Position numbers and translations under genes: made by a program
Notes under the pieces: generated by a model
Database searches by the model: none
What the model saw: only the letters and a program-made list of their open reading frames with translations
What the model was told of the DNA's origin: nothing
Shown: one piece after another, positions 55,959-63,756 of the stretch
How the letters are laid out: the number at the start of each line of letters is the position of its first letter
Numbering within the stretch: the stretch's first letter is position 1
Assembly: GCF_000987775.1 (NCBI RefSeq)
Contig: NZ_LAHO01000008.1
Span: 123,052-187,051 of the forward strand
Length of the DNA: 64,000 nucleotides
Reading direction: 5' to 3'
Source of the DNA: Arsukibacterium ikkense
GTDB lineage: Bacteria > Pseudomonadota > Gammaproteobacteria > Enterobacterales > Alteromonadaceae

Positions 55959-56660
55959 TTGCACATTATTGATACCTTTATCGCGCCGGCCTGTGCAGAC
56001 GTTGTGAATATTTTATATCAGGATGCGGACATTTTATTAATCAGCAAGCCCTCTGGCCTGCTGAGTTTATCGGGTAAAAACCCGCTTAACCTTGACTCGG
56101 TGCACTATCGGTTAGTGCATGGTCGGTTGGTTAATGGCCAGTCCGGGATAAGCCCGGCGTTGGCGCTGGCTAAATTACCGCATCGGCTAGACTTTGGTAC
56201 CTCGGGTATTATGCTGGTGGGGCTTAACCAACATGCCTCTGTGCATCTGAATAAACAATTTCAGGCAGGTTCAGTGCAAAAGCGCTATACCGCTATGTTA
56301 GAAGGCTGGGTGAGTGCTGACGAAGGGGTAATAACGGCGCCTATTGCCAAAGATAACAGCCAGTTTCCGAAGGTTAAAATTTGCGATAGTGGTAAAGCTG
56401 CCTCCAGCCACTTCAAAGTATTAAAGCGGTTAAGCGAACCCAAGCGCAGCCTGGTGCAATTTACGCCTTTAACCGGCCGCACGCATCAGCTGCGCATTCA
56501 TAGCCTGAGCATTGGCCACCCCATTCTGGGGTGTGATTTGTACCACAGTGACAGCAGCCAACAGCTGGCGGAGCGCTTATTACTGCATGCCAGCGATATT
56601 TATTTTCAGCATCCGGCAACCGGTGAGCCATGCCATGGGCACTGTGCCAGCCCTTTTTAG
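55959..56660 (+). CDS. RluA-family pseudouridine synthase
   Basis: A 233-residue enzyme. The catalytic Asp78 lies in PHRLDFGTSG, and the family motif TGRTHQLRIHSLSIGHPI follows. It starts with TTG, but the AGGAGG ribosome-binding site 5 bp upstream (55949-55954) is close to ideal. It isomerises uridine in rRNA or tRNA; the size resembles RluA. The target site cannot be deduced from sequence. Confidence 0.85.
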   Translation: MHIIDTFIAPACADVVNILYQDADILLISKPSGLLSLSGKNPLNLDSVHYRLVHGRLVNGQSGISPALALAKLPHRLDFGTSGIMLVGLNQHASVHLNKQFQAGSVQKRYTAMLEGWVSADEGVITAPIAKDNSQFPKVKICDSGKAASSHFKVLKRLSEPKRSLVQFTPLTGRTHQLRIHSLSIGHPILGCDLYHSDSSQQLAERLLLHASDIYFQHPATGEPCHGHCASPF

Positions 56661-56672
56661 GTTTTATCCTCT

Positions 56673-56720
56673 ATTGGTTAAGGCAATACTTGAAAGAGAA
56701 CGGGTGTTGCAGTTGTTCTC
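56673..56720. repeat. Imperfect direct repeat, left flank of the CbiM-like gene
   Basis: TATTGGTTAAG followed by GAAAGA and GCAGTTGTTCT in the same order recurs at 57476-57523, with about three quarters of positions identical. Its right part also resembles 53211-53225. Confidence 0.7.
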
Positions 56721-56820
56721 TCTGCACTACGAATAGAACCTCTACCGCTATTGCTTCAGCTGATGACTGTATCTGCGACTGTCGCTACAATAGCCTGACC
56801 TGTTGCAAAGGGAGTTATCA

Positions 56821-57471
56821 ATGATGAACAGTTGGCAATTGGCCGGTGCGGTGTTGGCGCTGTTGTTATTGATTTATAGCTACCCGCGCGAATTTATTCC
56901 TAAGTTGCGCGCTGAGCCTGATTATCAACACTTTGTGTTTGCATCAGTCGTGGCGCTTAGTTTGCTGTGGAGCGTGCAAGCGGGTATTAAAGACGGCCTG
57001 AACCTGCACTTTCTGCTGGTAACGACGCTGGTGCTATGTCATGGCTGGCGTATCGCCTGCTGGATTTGTCTGCTGCCAATGTTATTGTTAATCGGCTTTA
57101 ATAAACTGCCCTGGCAAGACGCCGGTTTGTTTGCGCTTTGCAGTTTTTTGCTGCCGGCACTGTTTAGCTATAGCCTGTTTTTAGCCAGCTATCGCTATTT
57201 AAACCGACATTTGTTTGTGTATATTTTTGTCGCCGGCTTTTTAGCTGCGGCATTAACTATGGTGCTGAAAATCAGCCTGACAGCCTTATGGTTTGGCCTG
57301 GCCGGCCACTACAGCTGGCCAGAAATTATCGATAATTACTGGGTTTTAGCCATATTAATGTGGTTTCCCGAAGCATTGCTTAATGGTGGTGCTATTACTT
57401 TGATGGCCATTTACCGTCCACACTGGTTACGCACCTTTAATGACAGGGAATACCTGTCGCCTGAGCGCTAA
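56821..57471 (+). CDS. CbiM-like/COG3235 integral membrane protein
   Basis: A protein of about 216 residues with six or so hydrophobic segments, including LAGAVLALLLLIYSYP, FLLVTTLVLCHGWRIACWI and ALFSYSLFLASYRYL. It resembles the permease-like component of energy-coupling-factor transporters, but no ECF ATPases are adjacent. I chose ATG 56821 after AAAGGGAGTTATCA. Its 3' end is duplicated at 62135-62181, and direct repeats flank the gene. The functional call is tentative. Confidence 0.65.
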   Translation: MMNSWQLAGAVLALLLLIYSYPREFIPKLRAEPDYQHFVFASVVALSLLWSVQAGIKDGLNLHFLLVTTLVLCHGWRIACWICLLPMLLLIGFNKLPWQDAGLFALCSFLLPALFSYSLFLASYRYLNRHLFVYIFVAGFLAAALTMVLKISLTALWFGLAGHYSWPEIIDNYWVLAILMWFPEALLNGGAITLMAIYRPHWLRTFNDREYLSPER

Positions 57472-57475
57472 ACTT

Positions 57476-57523
57476 TATTGGTTAAGCCGACACCGAAAGA
57501 TAACAGGGGGGGCAGTTGTTCTT
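57476..57523. repeat. Imperfect direct repeat, right flank of the CbiM-like gene
   Basis: Matches 56673-56720 over about 48 bp. Together the pair defines a unit of about 800 bp containing one gene. Confidence 0.7.
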
Positions 57524-57545
57524 GTATCAAACCGTCATTAATTCT

Positions 57546-58007
57546 TCACTTCGCTGCGTTATATGCTTCGGTGCCCCACAGCGGTACGGTAGACAGGCTG
57601 TGCTTAAAGCTGCCGGAGGTTTCCTTGGTCGAGTACGATACATACATCAGTGTCTGATTGTCAGCATCAAGAATACGGCGAATTTTCATGCTTTTAAAGA
57701 AGATACTTTTTGATTTGCTAAACAGCACCTCACCGCTCTTACTCTTATCTATTTGGGCAATCATTTCTGCGGTAATAGGGCCAGTCTGGCGACAGGCGAC
57801 AGAGCTGTCCGATGGGTCAGAAAAGTCCAGATTGGCTTCAATGCTCGAGACATGACAGGTAACGCCGGTCACCACCGGATCGATAAAAGCATCTATCTTG
57901 ATATCCTTGGTGGTGAATACGCCTAATGATACGTCGCCCACTTCATTTTTGTTACAACCGGCGAGTGTCAGTAGCAGCAATACACAATAAACAGGGCGCA
58001 TAGTCAT
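57546..58007 (-). CDS. creA: CreA family lipoprotein
   Basis: A 153-residue protein. A lipoprotein signal (LTLAGC, lipidated Cys about residue 18) precedes the CreA domain with VGDVSLGVFTTKDIKIDAFIDP and GVTCHVSSIEA. The function of CreA is unknown. The ATG at 58007 follows GAGGAAAT. Convergent with the CbiM-like gene. Confidence 0.9.
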   Translation of the reverse strand: MTMRPVYCVLLLLTLAGCNKNEVGDVSLGVFTTKDIKIDAFIDPVVTGVTCHVSSIEANLDFSDPSDSSVACRQTGPITAEMIAQIDKSKSGEVLFSKSKSIFFKSMKIRRILDADNQTLMYVSYSTKETSGSFKHSLSTVPLWGTEAYNAAK

Positions 58008-58221
58008 ATTTCCTCAGGTTGATGATGTTAATTCTGCCATCCTGGTAGTCGGCACCAAAGCAACATCAGCTGTGAACCAGCATAGCATTGCCGGCAATGT
58101 AAGTGATAGATGGATAACGCACTCAAACTCACTTGGCGATCCTTTTCTTTTAAAAATACCTAAATCAGGTTACCTTTTATCCGGTTTTTCAAATGAATAA
58201 ATACTGCAAAAGGAAGTGGTT

Positions 58222-59037
58222 ATGTTAACTAAGTTAGTCGCGGTAAGTCTGTTATTACTGGCCAGCTATGCCAGTTTCAGTGCCAGCGCTGATATCAGCC
58301 TGGCGTTACAACATGAGGTGCGTACCGACGCGAATAAAGTGCGGGATAATGCGCGTAAACCTGAGCACACCCTGACATTTTTTGAGGTGGCACCACAAAG
58401 TACCGTGGTAGAAGTATGGCCGGGATCGGGCTGGTATACCGAGATCCTGGCGCCGCTACTGGCCGGGCAAGGTAAACTGTATGCTGCCCATTTTTCAGAT
58501 AAGTTTAGTTTGCTGCCCGCAAACTATATGCAGAAAACGCGTGCTGACTACCAGGCCAAACTGGCGGCGCACCCGGTGTATGGCAATGTTAGCTTAACTG
58601 AGTTTGCGCCCCTTGCCGATATGGTTATAGCACCGGCCGGCAGCGCTGATGTCGTGCTGTCTATTCGTAATCAGTTTTATATATTTGAAGGCGAAGAGTC
58701 GTTAAAGCACGCTTTGGTGACCTTTTATCAGGCATTGAAGCCAGGCGGCGTATTAGGGGTGGTGGCGCCGCGTCTGCCAGACCATTTACTTGACTCAGAT
58801 TGGAGTAAATCGGGCTATGTGCCCGAGCAATTATGGTTGGCGCTGGCTGCAGACGCCGGGTTCAGCTTTGAAGCGCAAAGCAATGTGCTGCTTAACCCGA
58901 AAGACACGGCGGACCACCCAGCTGGGATCTGGTCTTTGCCACCTGCATTGGCCGGTGATGAAAAAGATAAAGATAAGTATCTGGCGATTGGCGAAGCGAA
59001 CCAGATGGTGCTGAAGTTCAGAAAGCCACGCAGTTAG
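58222..59037 (+). CDS. Exported methyltransferase-like protein (COG4798 type), copy 2
   Basis: A protein of about 271 residues with a signal peptide (residues 1 to about 23) and a class I methyltransferase-like domain: VVEVWPGSGWYTEILAP (motif I), DVVLSIRNQFYI (motif IV) and a LKPGGVLGVVAPR strand. It is paralogous to the gene at 12151. ATG 58222 has better spacing from AAGGA than the GTG two codons earlier. Confidence 0.8.
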   Translation: MLTKLVAVSLLLLASYASFSASADISLALQHEVRTDANKVRDNARKPEHTLTFFEVAPQSTVVEVWPGSGWYTEILAPLLAGQGKLYAAHFSDKFSLLPANYMQKTRADYQAKLAAHPVYGNVSLTEFAPLADMVIAPAGSADVVLSIRNQFYIFEGEESLKHALVTFYQALKPGGVLGVVAPRLPDHLLDSDWSKSGYVPEQLWLALAADAGFSFEAQSNVLLNPKDTADHPAGIWSLPPALAGDEKDKDKYLAIGEANQMVLKFRKPRS

Positions 59038-59061
59038 GCTTCAGCTTTAAAGAGAAAAAGC

Positions 59062-59169
59062 ATGCGGCTAAAAGGAAAGCCAATACCAGCACCCCGCTAT
59101 TGGCCGTTAAAACTCGAGCTGCTATTCTTTATGCTAATGGCGCTATTGGTGTGGCTTGTGGCAAGGTGA
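59062..59169 (+). pseudogene. DUF1294 gene relic
   Basis: A 35-codon frame starts MRLKGK and continues with WPLKLELLFFMLMALLVW before a stop. It matches the start of the DUF1294 gene at 63724-63840 (MRLKGK at DNA level and WPLKLVLLFFMLLALLVW). The cold-shock domain and everything after the first membrane segment are missing. Its end overlaps the histidine kinase 3' end on the other strand. Confidence 0.78.
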
Positions 59170-60397
59170 CCTGCACACGAGTGCCTTGTTCAGAGCTTTG
59201 AATATCGCAGTGTAGTTGCCATTTTTCACATAAGCGGCTGACAATAGACAAGCCCATCCCTTGTCCCTGGCTGTGCGGTCCTTTGCTACCCGGCCTAAAT
59301 AGCTGCGATTGCAGATCTTCGGCAATGCCACTGCCACTGTCTGACACAGTTAATAGTGAATGTTGGTAACTGATAGAAATGGTACCAGCATGGGTATAGC
59401 TGAACGCATTAGCCAGCAGATTATTCAATAGGATCAATAGCGGTGCCTCAGCTATTGCTACCCGACTGCCGGCTGCGATAGTCAGTTCTAGCTGAATGTC
59501 TTTATCAGCTAACAAGTAGTGTTGCTGCAGAATACTGGTTTCTACTACGGGTAACAGTTGGCAGCTACCTGCTGCGGGTGACTGTTCACGTGCCAGTGCC
59601 AGCAGGCTACTAATGGTTTGTTCTATTTGTTGCTGAGCTGCATTAAGACGATTTACCAGGATACTTTGTTCTGCGCTGAGTGGGCTGCCAGCCAGTAAGT
59701 TTAGCGCCCCCTGACTTATCGTTACCGGGGTGCGCAGCTCATGTGATAGATCTCGGGTAAACAGCTGCTCCCGGTTGATAAAGTCGTTGGTGCGCGCCCA
59801 GGATAGCTCTAGTGTGGTAGCTAACTGACCAATTTCATTCGGTGTAAATTTGGCAGCAAACCCTGTTGGCGGGGATTGCTGTGGCGTATTGCCAATTAAA
59901 GCGGTTAGCTGCTGCAATGGCGTAAGTAGCTTGCGGGCGATTAACCAAGCCAGGCAACTGGTTAATAGCAGGGTAATCAGCAGTTCCAGCAACAGAAACT
60001 TCAGCATTAGCGGACGTATGTCACGTACAATTAAATGCTGGCTGACTTCTGCCAGTAAATAACCTTGTGATAGTTGCTGTAAATGAAAGTGCTGGTTGTC
60101 GTCACCGGTAAATTCAGTGCGCCTGGGTTGGCGTTTTATGATGCTATCAATTCCAGATGGCAGTGCTTCCACTGTAGCGTAGTAATGCATATAAGCGAGC
60201 CTGGGGGCCGGTTGTAAACCGGCCGCAAGCTGTTGCTCTGCCATGATTGCTTCTTCGGCCAGTTGACTGGCAAAGAAGCGATCTTCTATATGGTAGGCGA
60301 ACAAAAAAGTGGTCAGGCTAAATACGACAGCGATAAACAATGTCGCCAAGGCAAACGTTGCCAGAATTTGCTGTCGTAAAGAGGGGGCTTTATTCAT
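59129..60397 (-). CDS. Sensor histidine kinase
   Basis: A 422-residue membrane kinase. Two transmembrane helices (about 12-34 and 131-153) flank a periplasmic sensor; a HAMP-like linker, phosphoacceptor His219 (RDLSHELRTP) and HATPase domain (NNLLANAF, DSGSGIAEDL, GQGMGLSIV) follow. It overlaps the response-regulator gene by 8 bp. The signal sensed is unknown. Confidence 0.92.
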   Translation of the reverse strand: MNKAPSLRQQILATFALATLFIAVVFSLTTFLFAYHIEDRFFASQLAEEAIMAEQQLAAGLQPAPRLAYMHYYATVEALPSGIDSIIKRQPRRTEFTGDDNQHFHLQQLSQGYLLAEVSQHLIVRDIRPLMLKFLLLELLITLLLTSCLAWLIARKLLTPLQQLTALIGNTPQQSPPTGFAAKFTPNEIGQLATTLELSWARTNDFINREQLFTRDLSHELRTPVTISQGALNLLAGSPLSAEQSILVNRLNAAQQQIEQTISSLLALAREQSPAAGSCQLLPVVETSILQQHYLLADKDIQLELTIAAGSRVAIAEAPLLILLNNLLANAFSYTHAGTISISYQHSLLTVSDSGSGIAEDLQSQLFRPGSKGPHSQGQGMGLSIVSRLCEKWQLHCDIQSSEQGTRVQVTLPQATPIAPLA

Positions 60398-61082
60398 TGC
60401 TGTTTAGCTCCAGCGCAAACCCAACACCCTGTATCGTTTTTAACATGGGCTTGTTAAAGGGTTTATCCAGCACTTTTCTAAGCTGATATAAATGTGACCG
60501 CAGCGCATCCGATTCGGTAGACTCATCACCCCAGATCTTACTGTATAGTTCGCTGCGGCTGACGGGGCGCGGATGGGCTTCTATTAATAAACATAAAATT
60601 TGCCAGCAAATTGGTTTTAGCTGCAACATTTTACCCTCTCTGCTAATTTGGCGACGCTGTTTGTCCAGCAATAATCCGCCAAGTTTTAGCTGATGGGGTT
60701 GATGTAAGTTGCGCCGGGCTAATACCTGACAGCGAGCCCACAGCTCAGAAAGCGCGAAAGGCTTGGCCAGGTAATCATCGGCGCCGCTGGCAAAGCCCGC
60801 CAGTTTATCATCCAGGGTATCGCGGGCAGTTAACATCAATACCGGTATGTGGCGGTTAGCCTGTTGTCGCAGCGTTTTACACAGCGTTAATCCGTCCAGC
60901 TGTGGTAGCATTAAATCCAGTACAATAACATCGTAGTAATGTTGTAGTGCCAGTTGCAGCCCTTGCTGGCCGTTTCTGGCAAAATCCAGCACAGCGCCAC
61001 GCGGCGTGAAATATTCAGCAATATTGGCACTGATAGCGCTGTTGTCTTCAATCAGTAACAGGGTTAACGGCTGCTCAGCCAT
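60390..61082 (-). CDS. OmpR/PhoB-family response regulator
   Basis: A 230-residue regulator. The receiver has Asp56 (VLDLMLP) and Lys in YLAKPFAL; the C-terminal winged-helix domain includes LKPICWQILCLLIEA and TIQGVGFAL. It pairs with the overlapping kinase and lies 2 bp downstream of an alpha/beta hydrolase gene, so the three probably form one operon. The regulon is unknown; the hydrolase may be a target. Confidence 0.93.
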   Translation of the reverse strand: MAEQPLTLLLIEDNSAISANIAEYFTPRGAVLDFARNGQQGLQLALQHYYDVIVLDLMLPQLDGLTLCKTLRQQANRHIPVLMLTARDTLDDKLAGFASGADDYLAKPFALSELWARCQVLARRNLHQPHQLKLGGLLLDKQRRQISREGKMLQLKPICWQILCLLIEAHPRPVSRSELYSKIWGDESTESDALRSHLYQLRKVLDKPFNKPMLKTIQGVGFALELNSNE

Positions 61083-61084
61083 GA

Positions 61085-62002
61085 TTAGAACCAGCTTTCC
61101 AGAGTTTGCACATAAGATGCCGGTAACAGGTGGCCGCCGTCAAAGCTAAAATGCATTTTGTTAGTGTTGGGCAGCGCTGCAAAAAGTTGCTGATTCTGCT
61201 TTTTACTGGCGTATTCATCGCTATTGGCGCTGAACAACCACACTGGGTTATCTGCCAGGCCGGACAGCATATTCAGTGGTGCGACGATAGCAGTCCGGTT
61301 ATTGATATGCGGCGGCACTATCGCAATAACCCTGTTAATCCGCTCATCCGTCGCGGCCAGTAATAAACTGATATGGGCCCCCATACTGTAACCGGCAATA
61401 TTGATATTATCAGCTGCAAACTGTGGTTGCTGTGCCAGCCAATCCAGCAAGACTCTGTGATCACGCACAGTATCAATCAGCATGCTTTCATAAGGCTTGC
61501 GCTTACCCCACCAATGCAGATTATGAATAATATCAGCTATGCCGTTGGCCGGATCTTTGCGCTCGCCATGGTTGCGGGCGTCGATGGTGATCACGGCATA
61601 GCCGTTAGTCAGCGCCATCGCGGTGATTTGGTCGGTATTTTCCCGGGTAGGGCGGCCGTTAAAGCTGTCTTGCCACCAGCGCACCTGGGCGCGCCCCATT
61701 GCATGAGCGCCTATTAATACCGGTAAAGGCTTGCCGTGGCTGGGTAAAGGTTGGGGATAACGCAGTTGGCCGTTTACCGTTGCACCATCAAAACTGCGGT
61801 AGCTAAAGCTGTAGCTATTGGTGTCGAGCTGTTGCAACTGCATGGCGACAGGTTGCACTATCGGGTAGCTATAATGCTGGCTAATCTCTTCCGGGCTTAC
61901 CTGATAAGGCTTTAAACCAAATACTCCGTACCAGGTGCCGGCAAGTAGCGCAGTGGTGCCAAGTAATGCCAACAATCCTATTTTTAGCGTTTTCATTTTC
62001 AT
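61085..62002 (-). CDS. Membrane-anchored or exported alpha/beta hydrolase
   Basis: A 305-residue protein. An N-terminal hydrophobic segment (about residues 7-25) could be a signal anchor. The nucleophile Ser206 lies in GYSMGA, with the oxyanion region HAMGRAQ; the C-terminal FDGGHLLP supplies the catalytic His. The substrate is unknown. It is co-directional with a two-component system, suggesting joint regulation. Confidence 0.85.
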   Translation of the reverse strand: MKMKTLKIGLLALLGTTALLAGTWYGVFGLKPYQVSPEEISQHYSYPIVQPVAMQLQQLDTNSYSFSYRSFDGATVNGQLRYPQPLPSHGKPLPVLIGAHAMGRAQVRWWQDSFNGRPTRENTDQITAMALTNGYAVITIDARNHGERKDPANGIADIIHNLHWWGKRKPYESMLIDTVRDHRVLLDWLAQQPQFAADNINIAGYSMGAHISLLLAATDERINRVIAIVPPHINNRTAIVAPLNMLSGLADNPVWLFSANSDEYASKKQNQQLFAALPNTNKMHFSFDGGHLLPASYVQTLESWF

Positions 62003-62134
62003 TATCGTGCTCCATAATCAGCGTTGCGGTTAATCCGGGCCGGAGTAAGCGTAGCGCTATGCTTGTGAAGCAGTTGTGAAATGTTAAACGCAGCTCAAAA
62101 CTCAGTAAGCTATATGGCGTGAGGGGTATGCCCG

Positions 62135-62181
62135 CACTGGTTGCGACCTTTTAATGACAGGGACCTGTCGCCTGAACGTTA
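62135..62181 (+). pseudogene. Relic of the 3' end of the CbiM-like gene
   Basis: The segment matches 57419-57471, the last codons and stop of the intact CbiM-like gene (encoding HWLRTFNDREYLSPER). Small deletions break the frame. Only the tail is present. Confidence 0.8.
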
Positions 62182-62275
62182 GCAGCTAAGGAGTTTGGGC
62201 TAGAATTAGATGAAAGGCACCATTTACCTCTGGTGCCAGGTTCGTGCCTGCAGAATGTGTTGCCTGCTCTGGGGC
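62182..62275. other. Intergenic region between the CbiM-like relic and rnk
   Basis: A region of about 94 bp with no coding signal. It contains a small inverted repeat around TGGTGCCAGG. I see no clear promoter. Confidence 0.4.
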
Positions 62276-62680
62276 TTAGCGATGATAAGCGCCTTCGCGC
62301 TCTGGCTGATATAGCACTTCTTCCACGGTAATGCTCGACATCTCGCCACTGGGTAACGGCCAATTAATGGTATCGCCGGTTTTCAGGCCGAGTAACGCGC
62401 AGCCAACCGGTGCCAGCACCGAAATAGTGTTGCCGCTTTGGTCGGCGTTTTTCGGGTATACCAGGGTTAAGGTACTGATTTTGCCGCTGGCCAGGCGAAA
62501 ACGTACCGTGGAATTCATACTAACCACATTGGCCGCCAGCTGCTCCGGTGCCACGACATTGGCGCGTTCCAGCTCCTGGCTTAAGGTAACATAGCCAATA
62601 CTGTCTGCATTAAGGCTGGTAAGTAACGCGTCCAGCCGATCATAATCGGTAGTGGATAGGGTGATATCGGGAGAGTTCAT
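62276..62680 (-). CDS. rnk: Rnk-type nucleoside diphosphate kinase regulator (GreA/GreB C-terminal-like)
   Basis: A 134-residue protein. The N-terminal coil (TTDYDRLDALLTSL) precedes a GreA/GreB C-terminal-like FKBP domain (VVSMNSTVRFRL, TLVYPKNAD, ISVLAPVGCALLGLKTGDTI). Rnk-type proteins bind RNA polymerase near the secondary channel. Confidence 0.9.
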   Translation of the reverse strand: MNSPDITLSTTDYDRLDALLTSLNADSIGYVTLSQELERANVVAPEQLAANVVSMNSTVRFRLASGKISTLTLVYPKNADQSGNTISVLAPVGCALLGLKTGDTINWPLPSGEMSSITVEEVLYQPEREGAYHR

Positions 62681-62996
62681 TGCCGGCTCCTTAATTTGCC
62701 AGGTTTAACATTAAGCATAAATAGTATGAGTAATAAGCAGATGTTAGGCCGGTTTCGCGCAGGGCAAAACCGGCCTAGGAATGGCAGGCGATTGCAGTAC
62801 TATGCTGGCAATAAACCAGGTGGTTTAGTGCCTTAAACTTAAGATAGGTTTGCATCAGGCAACCATAGTGTATTGGCTGCAAAACTGCAACAGCGTTGTG
62901 GTGGCAAAAGTCTTTAGCAATGGTATTGCTCGGAATACCAGGGGCGGATAACAATTTAATCCTAAAGCGGCCAGCTGCATTCGCTAAAACAAGCCG
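62681..62996. other. 316-bp intergenic region with an 11-bp hairpin
   Basis: TAGGCCGGTTT (62745-62755) and its perfect complement (62767-62777) form an 11-bp stem with an 11-nt loop. It lies upstream of rnk and downstream of the SOUL gene on the minus strand. It lacks a T run, so it may be a factor-dependent terminator, operator or repeat element. The rest shows no coding signal. Confidence 0.6.
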
Positions 62997-63629
62997 CTAT
63001 GGGATGTTTAGCTCTATGAGTACTTCATTTTTGCGCAACATCGGCAGTGTTAGCGGTCCGTTATAGCCGGCCTCTACCGGTTCACTACTTGCTGTGTAGC
63101 CATTTTCTGCAATCCAGGCTTGCAGCAGGCGGGAGTGTTTTGCGACGTTCCGCTTGCTGAGCGTACCGCTAAACTGTATCGCCGCCACGGTGTAGTTTGT
63201 CAGCTCGCTAACCTTAACATCGGGGTTGGTCGGTTTAGGGGTGCTTTGCAGCGTAAACTCTTTGGGCATCACAAATGACATCATGGCGTCAGTATCAGTT
63301 CCTGTCATCAACACCGGCGCTGTCATCGCAATTTTCTCACCTTTAGCTGCTGCCTGCTCGCCCATAAATACCGGTGCTGTCATAGCGATAGTGCTGTTGC
63401 CTTCGTTTTCTCCACCGATATAGCGAAACAGCTTTCTAAAAGCACTATTGCGGCCATCGCCAGACATAGAGGTGGATACCAATACCATGGTGTCGTAACG
63501 GCGCACTTCTATGTTTTGCTGATCATCCGCTGTAATCAGGGTGTAGGGGGCGTCGTCGACACCGCTGTGGCCAAACACCGAACAGCCACTGAGCAACAGT
63601 GCCGCAGCAGTAGAGAGTAGTAATTTCAC
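62997..63629 (-). CDS. SOUL heme-binding family lipoprotein
   Basis: A protein of about 210 residues. A lipoprotein signal (LLLSGC, Cys about residue 16) precedes a SOUL/HBP domain: IEVRRYDTMVLVSTSM, FRKLFRYIGGENEG and KIAMTAPV repeated twice. It may bind heme or tetrapyrroles at the membrane. GTG 63629 follows AAAGGAAAACAA and gives a normal signal peptide; the upstream ATG at 63656 would add nine polar residues. Confidence 0.88.
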   Translation of the reverse strand: MKLLLSTAAALLLSGCSVFGHSGVDDAPYTLITADDQQNIEVRRYDTMVLVSTSMSGDGRNSAFRKLFRYIGGENEGNSTIAMTAPVFMGEQAAAKGEKIAMTAPVLMTGTDTDAMMSFVMPKEFTLQSTPKPTNPDVKVSELTNYTVAAIQFSGTLSKRNVAKHSRLLQAWIAENGYTASSEPVEAGYNGPLTLPMLRKNEVLIELNIP

Positions 63630-63723
63630 TTGTTTTCCTTTAAGTTGCCATAGCATGCAGCCTTATACGCACAACAGGCAGGAAGGTAGCAAGGTTTTTA
63701 AACATTTTAAAAAAGAGACCGCT

Positions 63724-63756
63724 AATGCGCTTAAAAGGAAAAATAACCCAGTGGTA
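63724..63756 (+). pseudogene. Severed cold-shock-domain start (MRLKGKITQW stop)
   Basis: ATG CGC TTA AAA GGA AAA encodes MRLKGKITQW followed directly by TAA. MRLKGKITQW is the usual start of cold-shock/DUF1294 fusion proteins. The rest of the cold-shock domain is absent, and the membrane part continues in another frame from 63751. Confidence 0.7.

Noticed and set aside
48898..57523. Prophage or IS-mediated origin of the accessory region
   Set aside because: No integrase, transposase, phage structural gene or long terminal inverted repeat was seen within the window.
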